Counted from the stretch's first letter, positions 1-6,362 are shown. The stretch: DNA of 7,372 nt from Gemmatimonadaceae bacterium (GCA_025356185.1 JANXUN010000422.1:1-7372), one strand, 5' to 3'. Translations and numbers: made by a program. The notes: generated by a model not told the origin, from the sequence alone.

Positions 1-23
1 CAGTCGCGCTATTTAAGCGACTG
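1..23. repeat. inverted repeat spanning the esterase stop codon
   Basis: CAGTCGC at 1-7 pairs perfectly with GCGACTG at 17-23 around a 9-base loop that contains the stop codon of the esterase gene (9-11). A second small palindrome (GCGAC-T-GTCGC, 17-27) shares the right arm. This could be part of a terminator for the leftward operon, but any T-tract would lie beyond the left edge, so only the inverted repeat itself is claimed. Confidence 0.4.
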
Positions 24-989
24 TCGCTTGAGAAACTGCGCGATTACTGCCGTCGATGCGAACGTTTCGTCGGGATCGTCAGAGAGGCTGTTCACCAACA
101 TCGGCCACGTGTGCGTACCGCCGTTGATCGAATAGAACGCCAGCTCGCCGCTCTTGCAGACGGGAAATAGCGTCTGATCAACGTGCAGCGAGAGTGTGAT
201 CGAACTCCCGGTGGTGCAGCCGTTTTTTGACGCCCAAAACTGGAGCGACGGCGGCAACGTCGCGGCTATGCCAGTCAGCGCGGTGAGCGGTTGAGTGTCC
301 GCATCTTCGCCCCACGGCACGCTCTGGTCGTCGGTGCCGTGAATCGCGATGATCGGGACGGCCACGGTCGGTGCACATTGACTGTCGCGCAAACTACCGG
401 AGACGACCGCGATTGCAGCGATTTGCGATGACATGGCGCAGGCGACGTGATGTGCCATGCGTCCACCGTCAGAGAAACCAACGACGTAAATACGTCGCTT
501 ATCAATCGGTAAACTGGTGGCGATCTGAGTAATGATGTGCTGTAGAAAGCCCAAATCATCGATGTTTTCTCGACCCGCGGCGCCGCAGCATGTACCCGCG
601 TTCCAATCGGAAGGAAAGAGCCCGCCAGAACCTTGAACGCCGTTGGGGTACGCGACGACCCAACGATGTGCTTCGCTCACGGAATCCATGTTCGACGTTT
701 CACGAATATCTGCACCTGTCGCCGAACTACCATGCAACACGATCATGAGCGGATACGCCATGAGCGTTCCGTTGGTCGCCGTCGGACGCTTGGTTGGCAC
801 GTGAAGCACATAGCTGCGCGCGAGGTCGCCAACCGCGATGTCGTGAATCGCCGTACCGATGGTAAACGTGGTGCTCGTCTTGAGCCCCAGCAACCCGTCG
901 CTATTGCATGCCATTGACGACGCGCCACACAGGAAGACCGACGCGGCGATCCATCGTGCCACGCGCAGCCGACGTGAAACAGCGATCAT
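9..989 (-). CDS. PHB-depolymerase/LpqC-type esterase, probable lipoprotein
   Basis: Secreted serine esterase of the alpha/beta-hydrolase fold, related to LpqC, polyhydroxybutyrate depolymerases and feruloyl esterases; the substrate is unknown. The 326-residue product starts with a basic, hydrophobic export signal ending in SSMAC. Cys28 is a possible lipidation site, but the lipobox is weak (Ser at -3). Visible family landmarks are LHG at 85-87 (oxyanion region), WNAGTCCG from 129, the nucleophile Ser173 in GFSDGG, the acid Asp221 in HGTDDQSVPW, and His293 in GGTHTWP, so the triad is complete. An in-frame ATG at 1091 would add 34 Arg-rich residues. I prefer 989 because it forms an ATGA overlap with the stop of the upstream gene, has a GGGG stretch just before it, and places the signal peptide at the N-terminus. 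It is the last gene of the four-gene operon seen here. Family confidence is high; any role in lipid turnover is a guess. Confidence 0.88.
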   Translation of the reverse strand: MIAVSRRLRVARWIAASVFLCGASSMACNSDGLLGLKTSTTFTIGTAIHDIAVGDLARSYVLHVPTKRPTATNGTLMAYPLMIVLHGSSATGADIRETSNMDSVSEAHRWVVAYPNGVQGSGGLFPSDWNAGTCCGAAGRENIDDLGFLQHIITQIATSLPIDKRRIYVVGFSDGGRMAHHVACAMSSQIAAIAVVSGSLRDSQCAPTVAVPIIAIHGTDDQSVPWGEDADTQPLTALTGIAATLPPSLQFWASKNGCTTGSSITLSLHVDQTLFPVCKSGELAFYSINGGTHTWPMLVNSLSDDPDETFASTAVIAQFLKRQSLK

Positions 990-1732
990 TTGCCCCGCCA
1001 CGACAAACCGCCGCCGAATTGCGTTGGTCCACCTGCAAGCACGATGCGTTGCACACCTACGTCGAGCGACAACCCCATTGGCATGCGCCACGACATGCTC
1101 GCCCCAAGGAGCGCGCGTGTTCCGTGGCCAGTCGCGTCGACGCTTTCAAGCTGACCGTATCCAATTCCGGGGTGGAGCGCGATTGAAAGCCGCGTGTGCT
1201 TGAACGTCGCGACACCGATGCCAATATCCAGCACCCCGCTGCTCGCCTTGGCGATGGCATGGCCGGGTCCAGAGTAACGCGCACCGCCTGTGGTAAGATC
1301 GAGCGCAACGTGCGCCGCGCGTGACGCCGTGGTACGAGTCGAGTTGCTGCTCCACAACATTGTCTTGAGTCCAACACCACCGGAGGCCCACACGGCGCAG
1401 CTACATGCAAGCTGCAAGTACGCGCCGGTGAAAGACAACGAGAATCGAGATCCGCCAATGCGGTGCGCGTACGTGACGGCCATGTTGTTGTGGACCGCGT
1501 CATCGATGTCATAGCGCCACCCCGTATACCGGAACGACAGCGCGGTATGTTCGGCGACGGTCTGTCCGTTCTCCGAGCCAATCGGCGTGAACGCTCCCGA
1601 GGGCGACACGATCAGCCCGCCGAACGCCGCGAGATCGCTGAACGACTGTGCATTCGCTCTTGTCGACACGCTTACGGACATTGCCATGACTGCAACGGGC
1701 ACAAGGAGTCGCAAAGAGTTCGCATAGATCAC
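986..1732 (-). CDS. secreted outer-membrane beta-barrel-like protein, unknown function
   Basis: Small exported protein of 248 residues. Residues 1-28 form a Sec signal peptide with a likely signal-peptidase I site after ANA (before Gln29). The mature part is rich in Gly, Ser and aromatics and shows repeated alternating hydrophobic/polar stretches, such as TALSFRYTGWRYDI (63-76), SRFSLSFTGAYLQL (95-108), VLDIGIGVATF (167-177), TRLSIALHPGIGYG (180-193) and LSLDVGVQRIVLAG (221-234). This pattern is typical of 8-10-strand outer-membrane barrels, and it ends in GGGLSWRGK. Cys110 and Cys112 could form a disulphide. I recognise no named family. The start is GTG, chosen because it overlaps the stop of the upstream VTT gene (GTGA); a GGTGA a few bases upstream may act as ribosome-binding site. 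Its stop overlaps the esterase start in turn. It may be an envelope partner of the lipid-modifying genes upstream, which is inference from operon position only. Confidence 0.72.
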   Translation of the reverse strand: MIYANSLRLLVPVAVMAMSVSVSTRANAQSFSDLAAFGGLIVSPSGAFTPIGSENGQTVAEHTALSFRYTGWRYDIDDAVHNNMAVTYAHRIGGSRFSLSFTGAYLQLACSCAVWASGGVGLKTMLWSSNSTRTTASRAAHVALDLTTGGARYSGPGHAIAKASSGVLDIGIGVATFKHTRLSIALHPGIGYGQLESVDATGHGTRALLGASMSWRMPMGLSLDVGVQRIVLAGGPTQFGGGLSWRGK

Positions 1733-2391
1733 GCGGTCACCGTCATTCGACGACGCACGACGCGCGCGATCAGCGCCATGCCGCCAATGATCACGGCAGC
1801 GCCGATGGCAGTGAGCAGCGCACGCTGCCCTTCACCCTCAACGCCCGCAACAAGGTTGGCAGAGAACAACGTATACACGATAGTTAATGGAAGAATTCCA
1901 AACCCGGTCGCGACGGCAAACTGCGCCCATGTCATAGACGAAATGGCCGCACCAATGTTAAGTAAAAAGAACGGTGCAACGGGTACCATGCGCAGCACAA
2001 TCAGAGCGGTCGGACCGCCAAGTGTAGGAGCGCTGCTCGGACGCAAGGCAAATCCGCGCACCACCGCAAATGTGAGCGCCGCGCCAGAGCACGCACCGGT
2101 CCACGTCAACAGAATGCCAGTCCCCACACCGAACAGCACACCACCGGCAAGTGTCAGCGGCGAGATGGGAACGCCGATTGCGGACAGGATCGCATATGTC
2201 AGTACAAACAGGATCGGCAAGTGTTTGACGCCGCGGACTCGCTCCAGTGCACTTCGAAGGTGTGCCATGTCGGAGAGCGCGAACAGCCCCGACTTCCAGG
2301 CCAATAGCAACGCCGCAATGAACAACACCAATATCAGCGCTTGCCCGGCCTTCGAACGTGTACGCCATGTAGGGTTCGCGCTGTCGGTCAC
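1729..2391 (-). CDS. TVP38/TMEM64 (VTT domain, DedA superfamily) membrane protein
   Basis: Integral inner-membrane protein of 220 residues with about five or six hydrophobic segments (roughly 17-33, 57-77, 80-110, 130-150, 155-178 and 190-209). Both family signatures are visible: the Gly-rich re-entrant segment LAGGVLFGVGTGILLTWTGA (81-100) leading to Arg112, and RMVPVAPFFLLN (134-145) followed by ATGFGILPLTIVY (161-173). Related VTT proteins move lipids across membranes: eukaryotic TMEM41B and VMP1 are scramblases, and bacterial DedA proteins flip lipid carriers such as undecaprenyl phosphate. The loop between the two signatures is only about 21 residues, shorter than I expect for the family. 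The start is GTG in a GTGA overlap with the stop of the MprF-like gene, suggesting coupled translation. That coupling, and the absence of a flippase half in the MprF-like protein, make it a candidate lipid translocase for the aminoacyl lipid. That role is inferred. Confidence 0.9.
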   Translation of the reverse strand: MTDSANPTWRTRSKAGQALILVLFIAALLLAWKSGLFALSDMAHLRSALERVRGVKHLPILFVLTYAILSAIGVPISPLTLAGGVLFGVGTGILLTWTGACSGAALTFAVVRGFALRPSSAPTLGGPTALIVLRMVPVAPFFLLNIGAAISSMTWAQFAVATGFGILPLTIVYTLFSANLVAGVEGEGQRALLTAIGAAVIIGGMALIARVVRRRMTVTA

Positions 2392-4118
2392 CGCCGCAAG
2401 ACACCGCCGACGCTACCTGAAATCAGCGTCGAAATATTGGCAATGATGAGCGGCCGCTTTGCGCCGCCGGGCGACACGAGATAACGCGCTTCCCACTCGG
2501 GGTAGAACCAATCTTTGAACGAGCGCAAACCGGCAAAGTTGTAATACTTTTCTCCGACGCCACGTACAGCAAGACTAACCTGATTCCACACCGGCGAGAC
2601 GGCCGACGAGCGGATGCCCGACAACGGCGCCGCTCCGAGATTAAATCGCGAGTATCCCTGCGCGCGTGCCCACAGCATTGATTCCATGAGTGCGTAGCGC
2701 ATCACGCCAGGCGGCGCATCGGCTACATGTCGCATGAGGTCAACCTCTACCTCGTAGCGATCGCCCGACTCCCACAGTGAGACGAACGCGAGTAATCGGC
2801 CATTCTGTTTTACGATACCGATGGCCGAGTGCTTCAGAAACTCAGGCGCGAAACGTCCCAACGAAAACCGCTTCTCGCGTGCGCGCTTGGATTCCAGCCA
2901 CTCGTCGGACACGCGACGCAACTCAGGAATGAGATGCTCAACGTCACCGCTCGGCACGAGCGTGAACGTGCAACCGTCGTCGACCAATTTGCGCCATACC
3001 CGACGCAGGTTGCGTCGCTTCGCACCGTCTAATGAAAAATCTGCAAGCGGCACCGTCGCCGCTTCACCAAGCTTGACCACGGCAAGTGCGTAGTCGAGAT
3101 ACAAATGCAGATACGCCGGCGTCACGCGATAAAACACCGGCCATCCGCCATGCTTGTCGCACTCCGTAATAAATCGCTCAATGAGCGCGACGCAATGTTC
3201 CTTGTCGCCGATCGGATCGCCAAGAGCCACCCAACTTTTTCCCGCCACGCCATACATCAAGAACGCTTTGCGCTCGGCGTCAAACATGATCGACTTGTCG
3301 CCGAGAAAAACCAGCTGAGCCGACGCGCGCGACGAGCTGGCAACGATGGATTGCGCGAGCTGCAAGTCGTCGGTCGACGGTCGCACGGGCTTTTTGCGCG
3401 CAGGACGTAGCAACCGCGCCACGCCAAAGGCTCCTAACGTGATGGCGGCGAGCAACAACGACCGCTGCGCACGCGGCCCTTGCGCGTCGTCGGCGAAACG
3501 CCAAAACACGTCGGCGCCAAGTCCGCGTGCACCGTAGTGCGAATACGCGATCATCACTGAGCCGATAAACACCGACAGAATCGCCGCAATCCACCCCGCG
3601 CTGAATCGTTCCTCGAGAATAGACGCTTTGCGATAAAAGAAGCGTTCACTCGACAGCATGAGGATCAGCATGATCAGCAACACAATCGATTGCTCGACAT
3701 CGAACGCGCTGGTCAGCGCGAACACGACGCTTCCCACCAACAGCATCACCGTCAGGTGGTACGCCGCATCGAGTCGCTGCTGCAGTCCGCGCGCCAAGAT
3801 AATCAGGCCAACGCCTGCCACACTCGCGAAGTACGCGGACGCTTCGACAATTGGCAGTGGCAGCACGTTATTGACCCAGCCCATTCGTCCCGCGCGCGCC
3901 GGCGTCGCACCTGAAAACAACAAGATCGCTCCCGCCACGAACGTCGAAACGGCAAACGCCTGCGGCGCCATGGAACCGAAACGATCGCCTACAAACGTCG
4001 TCACGAACTTTACGAAGCGAATGCGCTGCGCAAAGAACATCGCCGCCGCGAGCGCGCACAGCAGGGCGACTAATAGTACGTACAGGAAGGACGAAGGCAT
4101 CAGGTTAAAGATGTACAT
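2388..4118 (-). CDS. MprF-like aminoacyl-phosphatidylglycerol synthase (DUF2156) without N-terminal flippase domain
   Basis: Predicted to transfer an amino acid from aminoacyl-tRNA to phosphatidylglycerol at the cytoplasmic face of the inner membrane, lowering negative surface charge. The 576-residue protein has about seven hydrophobic segments (near 10-30, 52-70, 86-109, 120-138, 143-156, 173-193, 219-236), then a GNAT-fold DUF2156 domain from about 255 to 548. Motifs typical of MprF/LpiA synthases are present: ALGDPIGD (298-305), EKRFSLGRF (415-423), DLMRH (460-464), FNLGAAPLSGI (492-502) and GLRSFKDWFYPEWEARYL (530-547). Full MprF proteins are about 840-880 residues with a further eight-helix flippase domain; that half is absent here. 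The amino acid used (Lys, Ala, Arg) cannot be read from sequence. ATG at 4118 is taken as start; ATG at 4100 is an alternative, and neither has a clear Shine-Dalgarno. It is first in a four-gene overlapping operon and divergent from a VirJ/AcvB-like hydrolase gene. Confidence 0.9.
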   Translation of the reverse strand: MYIFNLMPSSFLYVLLVALLCALAAAMFFAQRIRFVKFVTTFVGDRFGSMAPQAFAVSTFVAGAILLFSGATPARAGRMGWVNNVLPLPIVEASAYFASVAGVGLIILARGLQQRLDAAYHLTVMLLVGSVVFALTSAFDVEQSIVLLIMLILMLSSERFFYRKASILEERFSAGWIAAILSVFIGSVMIAYSHYGARGLGADVFWRFADDAQGPRAQRSLLLAAITLGAFGVARLLRPARKKPVRPSTDDLQLAQSIVASSSRASAQLVFLGDKSIMFDAERKAFLMYGVAGKSWVALGDPIGDKEHCVALIERFITECDKHGGWPVFYRVTPAYLHLYLDYALAVVKLGEAATVPLADFSLDGAKRRNLRRVWRKLVDDGCTFTLVPSGDVEHLIPELRRVSDEWLESKRAREKRFSLGRFAPEFLKHSAIGIVKQNGRLLAFVSLWESGDRYEVEVDLMRHVADAPPGVMRYALMESMLWARAQGYSRFNLGAAPLSGIRSSAVSPVWNQVSLAVRGVGEKYYNFAGLRSFKDWFYPEWEARYLVSPGGAKRPLIIANISTLISGSVGGVLRR

Positions 4119-4159
4119 GCGGCTTCAGGGAGAACACTGGCAGAGTTAACTTATGGCCC

Positions 4160-4189
4160 TTGACTGGCGCGCATTTGCGTGCGTCTATG
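4160..4189 (+). promoter_or_regulatory. possible sigma70-type promoter for the VirJ-like hydrolase gene
   Basis: TTGACT at 4160-4165 matches the -35 consensus at five of six positions. TCTATG at 4184-4189, 18 bp further, is a weak -10 (three of six). Transcription would start near 4195, between the two candidate start codons of the hydrolase gene, which favours the ATG at 4221. The element lies in the roughly 100-bp divergent region shared with the MprF-like gene. Confidence 0.3.
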
Positions 4190-4220
4190 CCACGTTCTGG
4201 CCTTAGCCCCTCCGTTTCGC

Positions 4221-5024
4221 ATGAACCGCTCGGTGCACCGCGCAGTCACTGGTTTTGTCGCGCTCATCTGCGTGGCCGCCGCTGCCGTGTATGTCATAAA
4301 GCGGCCGTCCAAGGGACATCCCTCGGCGCTCGTCCCAGCCGATTCCACGCTTCGACGCGACTGGCTGTACTTCTACCCATCACATCGCCCAGGTCTCGCC
4401 ACTGGCGTGGTCGTGCTGTACGGCAATGACGTGTCATTTTGGGAACCTCATCAAGATCTCGCGTGGCGCTTGGCCGACGACGGCTACGCCGTGATCGGCA
4501 TCGATTTGCGTAAGTTTTTGTCAACGCTGCCGGAAGCCGAACCGCAGCGCGATAGTGCATTTGCCGTTGCGATGCCGGCGCTCATTGCTCGTACGCGACA
4601 TGAATTGTCAGCCGACGCATTGCCACTCATCATTGGCGGTCATTCCTATGGCGCAGAGCTGGCCGTGTGGATCGCGGCGCGGTTTCCGCCGCCACATCTC
4701 ACGGGCGTGTTGCTGCTCAACACGCGCAGCAGTGGCCATCTGTTTATTACGGCGGGCGACTGGATGAACGAAGAGGCAAGTGGCGCGTGGAGTTTTTCTG
4801 TGATCGACCTCGTGCGTGAGATAGACCCACGAGTGCGCATCGCGCTCGTGCGCGGCGAGAAAGATCGATTCCGCATGCACGATTCCGCGTTCGTCGCTGC
4901 AGGCGGAGCGCGATTACGGCGCACAGAAATTCCCTTTGCGTCGCACTCGTTGACAACGATGCTCGTTGCGGCACCCGTCGTCTCACGTGCGATGCGGTTT
5001 TTGAGCGACACCACGGCGCGTTAG
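4221..5024 (+). CDS. membrane-anchored VirJ/AcvB-like alpha/beta hydrolase, putative aminoacyl-PG hydrolase
   Basis: A 267-residue protein with an N-terminal signal anchor (hydrophobic 9-26) and a periplasmic alpha/beta-hydrolase domain. It fits the VirJ pattern: VVVLYGND near 63-70, then DLAWRLADDGYAVIGIDLRKFL (79-100 region) and LP at 103-104. The probable triad is Ser142 in GGHSYG, Asp215 in GEKD and His242 in SHS. VirJ/AcvB proteins of Agrobacterium and rhizobia, and the analogous PA0919 of Pseudomonas aeruginosa, hydrolyse lysyl- or alanyl-phosphatidylglycerol in the periplasm and are encoded beside the MprF/LpiA-type synthase. Here it is divergent from such a synthase, which supports the same role. 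A GTG at 4179 would add 14 residues in front of the anchor. I prefer ATG at 4221 because the basic residues then sit directly before the hydrophobic stretch and the possible promoter would start transcription after 4179. No good Shine-Dalgarno is seen for either. A generic esterase is the alternative. Confidence 0.82.
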   Translation: MNRSVHRAVTGFVALICVAAAAVYVIKRPSKGHPSALVPADSTLRRDWLYFYPSHRPGLATGVVVLYGNDVSFWEPHQDLAWRLADDGYAVIGIDLRKFLSTLPEAEPQRDSAFAVAMPALIARTRHELSADALPLIIGGHSYGAELAVWIAARFPPPHLTGVLLLNTRSSGHLFITAGDWMNEEASGAWSFSVIDLVREIDPRVRIALVRGEKDRFRMHDSAFVAAGGARLRRTEIPFASHSLTTMLVAAPVVSRAMRFLSDTTAR

Positions 5025-5035
5025 GCCCCGCGCGC

Positions 5036-6268
5036 TTAGCTCTCGCGCTGCCGCCCGACGACGATCGTGGCAGCAGCGACATCACCAGTCACGTTGAGCA
5101 CGGTCGAGAATCGATCGGGAATCGCATCGAGCGCGATGAGTACACCGATGCCTTCGGCAGGCAAACCGATTTGCACAAACAGCGGTGTAAGCAGCAAGAA
5201 CGCGCCGTTCGGTACGCCGGGTGCCGCAAAGCTCAAGAACACCGATGCAAATGCAACGATGGCGAGTTCACGCGCGTGCAACGGTACGCCGTAAAACCAC
5301 GCGATGAAGCACGCACCGATTGACCACGCCACGGGACTCGCGAATTTGAATGTGCTCACGGCGAGTGGCAACACCACAGACGCCGCCCGACGTGGCAGTT
5401 TGAGCGGACCATTTGCTGCTTGCACCATCGCTGGGAGTGATGCCACCGACGAACTCGAGGTCAACGCGATGAGTTGTGCTGGCAGAACGCCTGCAGCGAA
5501 CTGCGTGATCGGCATTCCCGTGAACAGCGTGACGACTGGATACAGCAGCAGCGATGCAACGATCATCGCCGCGGAATAGATGACGATGTAGAGACCAATC
5601 GCGCCAACGAACGATGCACCCGCGTGCGCAGCGAGCGGTGCCATGAGCGCGAAGACGCCAATCGGCGCCAGCGCAATTACCCCGCGCACCACCAGCTGCA
5701 TCGCATCGCCAATGGCACGCACCACATCCAGAAGCGGCCCACGCTGCGCCGGCGACAGACGCGCGATTGCGATTGCAAATACAATAGTGAACAGCACTAA
5801 CGGCAGCATCGCGCCGTTTGCTGCGGCCGCAACGGGATTTGACGGCAGCAATGATTGCACAAATGCGCCGAGCGACGTTGCCGTGCCGCTCGCTCCAATT
5901 TGATGCGCGGCCTCGACCGCTCCTGCGGGCAGTACCACGGCACCGTTTGGTGCGAGTCCGCTAAACGCGAGTGGTGCGATCGGCACAGCGATCGCCGCGA
6001 CGCCCAGTAGCAGCGCAAGAAAGACGATTACGGTTCGTGTGGTCACCGCTCGCATGCTGGCGTCTTCTGACGCCGAGGCCACACCAAGAATCACCAGCGA
6101 CACGACCAACGGAATGACCGTCATGCGAATCGCATTGACCCACAGCGAGCCAACAGGCGAGAGCATGTCGACTGCTGCGAGCAGCCATGCCTGCCCCGAC
6201 GCGGCGATCCCGAGGCCGACCGCGGTTGCCAGTACGAGTGCGACGATGACTTGCGTACCGGGTTTCAC
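5036..6268 (-). CDS. DAACS-family (GltPh-like) amino acid/dicarboxylate symporter, divergent binding site
   Basis: Inner-membrane secondary transporter of the dicarboxylate/amino acid:cation symporter family, 410 residues from the GTG at 6268. Landmarks (this numbering): HP1 motif TSSSSVASLP (270-279), TM7 region LPLAVSTFKFASP (300-312), HP2 FLSFAAPGVPNGAFL (344-358), and TM8 LDAIPDRFSTVLNVTGD (380-396), which aligns without gaps to the GltPh TM8 motif. The TM7 NMDGT cation motif is replaced by FKFAS, and the GltPh Arg397 position is Ser388, so coupling and substrate probably differ from those of glutamate carriers. Start choice is uncertain. A TTG at 6361 keeps the frame open and would add 31 residues, 28 of them a four-fold heptad (VSRLLSP-like) translated from the DNA repeat next door; family homology begins only after it. 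No Shine-Dalgarno is seen at either start. Its stop is 11 bp from that of the convergent VirJ-like gene. Confidence 0.85.
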   Translation of the reverse strand: MKPGTQVIVALVLATAVGLGIAASGQAWLLAAVDMLSPVGSLWVNAIRMTVIPLVVSLVILGVASASEDASMRAVTTRTVIVFLALLLGVAAIAVPIAPLAFSGLAPNGAVVLPAGAVEAAHQIGASGTATSLGAFVQSLLPSNPVAAAANGAMLPLVLFTIVFAIAIARLSPAQRGPLLDVVRAIGDAMQLVVRGVIALAPIGVFALMAPLAAHAGASFVGAIGLYIVIYSAAMIVASLLLYPVVTLFTGMPITQFAAGVLPAQLIALTSSSSVASLPAMVQAANGPLKLPRRAASVVLPLAVSTFKFASPVAWSIGACFIAWFYGVPLHARELAIVAFASVFLSFAAPGVPNGAFLLLTPLFVQIGLPAEGIGVLIALDAIPDRFSTVLNVTGDVAAATIVVGRQRES

Positions 6269-6352
6269 GAGAGACCGAAGAAGGGAGACGGGAGAGAGGA
6301 GACCAACGGCCGGAGAGGAAAGACGCGAGATGGGAGACAGGAGACGAGAGAC
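6269..6352 (+). repeat. tandem array of 12 degenerate heptamers, consensus GGGAGAC
   Basis: From 6269 to 6352 the sequence divides exactly into twelve 7-bp units without a slip: gagagac, cgaagaa, gggagac, gggagag, aggagac, caacggc, cggagag, gaaagac, gcgagat, gggagac, aggagac, gagagac. Two units match the consensus perfectly, five match at six of seven positions, three at five, one at four, and one (6304-6310) at only two. The plus strand is strongly purine-rich. The array occupies most of the gap between the divergent transporter and lipoprotein genes. It ends directly at the probable GTG start of the transporter. Because 7 bp is not a multiple of three, translation of the minus strand gives a heptad protein repeat every 21 bp. 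Confidence 0.9.
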
Positions 6353-6362
6353 CCGATACAAT
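6334..6362 (+). promoter_or_regulatory. probable sigma70-type promoter for the lipoprotein gene
   Basis: TACAAT at 6357-6362 matches the -10 consensus at five of six positions. Exactly 17 bp upstream, GAGACA at 6334-6339 matches TTGACA at its last four positions. This -35 lies inside the tenth heptamer of the array and the first base of the eleventh. Transcription would begin near 6369, giving a leader of about 44 bases before the ATG at 6413. Confidence 0.45.

Larger units (their letters stand above)
9..4118 (-). other. four-gene overlapping operon (synthase, VTT, barrel, esterase)
   Basis: Four same-strand genes follow each other with 4-bp stop/start overlaps at 2388-2391 (GTGA), 1729-1732 (GTGA) and 986-989 (ATGA). 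No intergenic base separates them and no internal terminator is apparent, so a single transcript starting near 4119-4160 is expected, with translational coupling at each junction. The overlaps also decide the start codons: two GTG starts and one internal ATG. The promoter is not obvious; a CATAAG-like -10 lies upstream on the minus strand without a convincing -35. Confidence 0.85.

Noticed and set aside
990..1091. N-terminal extension of the esterase from an upstream in-frame ATG at 1091
   Set aside because: It lies inside the upstream gene, adds an Arg-rich segment before the signal peptide, and ignores the ATGA overlap that defines the start at 989.
859..1203. Plus-strand open frames across the esterase/barrel gene junction
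   Set aside because: Arg/Ala/His-rich shadow translations, antisense to coupled genes.
1463..2446. A 327-codon open frame on the plus strand, antisense to the barrel and VTT genes
   Set aside because: Its translation is Arg/Pro/Ala-rich without domain signals, and it runs opposite two well-supported coupled genes. It looks like a shadow of GC-rich coding sequence.
4153..4206. A 17-codon plus-strand open frame ahead of the hydrolase gene, a possible leader peptide
   Set aside because: It has no ribosome-binding site, no recognisable composition, and would lie upstream of the transcription start suggested by the candidate promoter.
5016..5035. Possible terminator hairpin between the convergent hydrolase and transporter genes
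   Set aside because: A GCGCG/CGCGC stem with a 10-base loop exists but has no T-tract on either strand and lies in GC-rich coding ends, so chance is likely.
6269..6352. Heptamer array as CRISPR
   Set aside because: Units are 7 bp with no spacers and no cas genes nearby.
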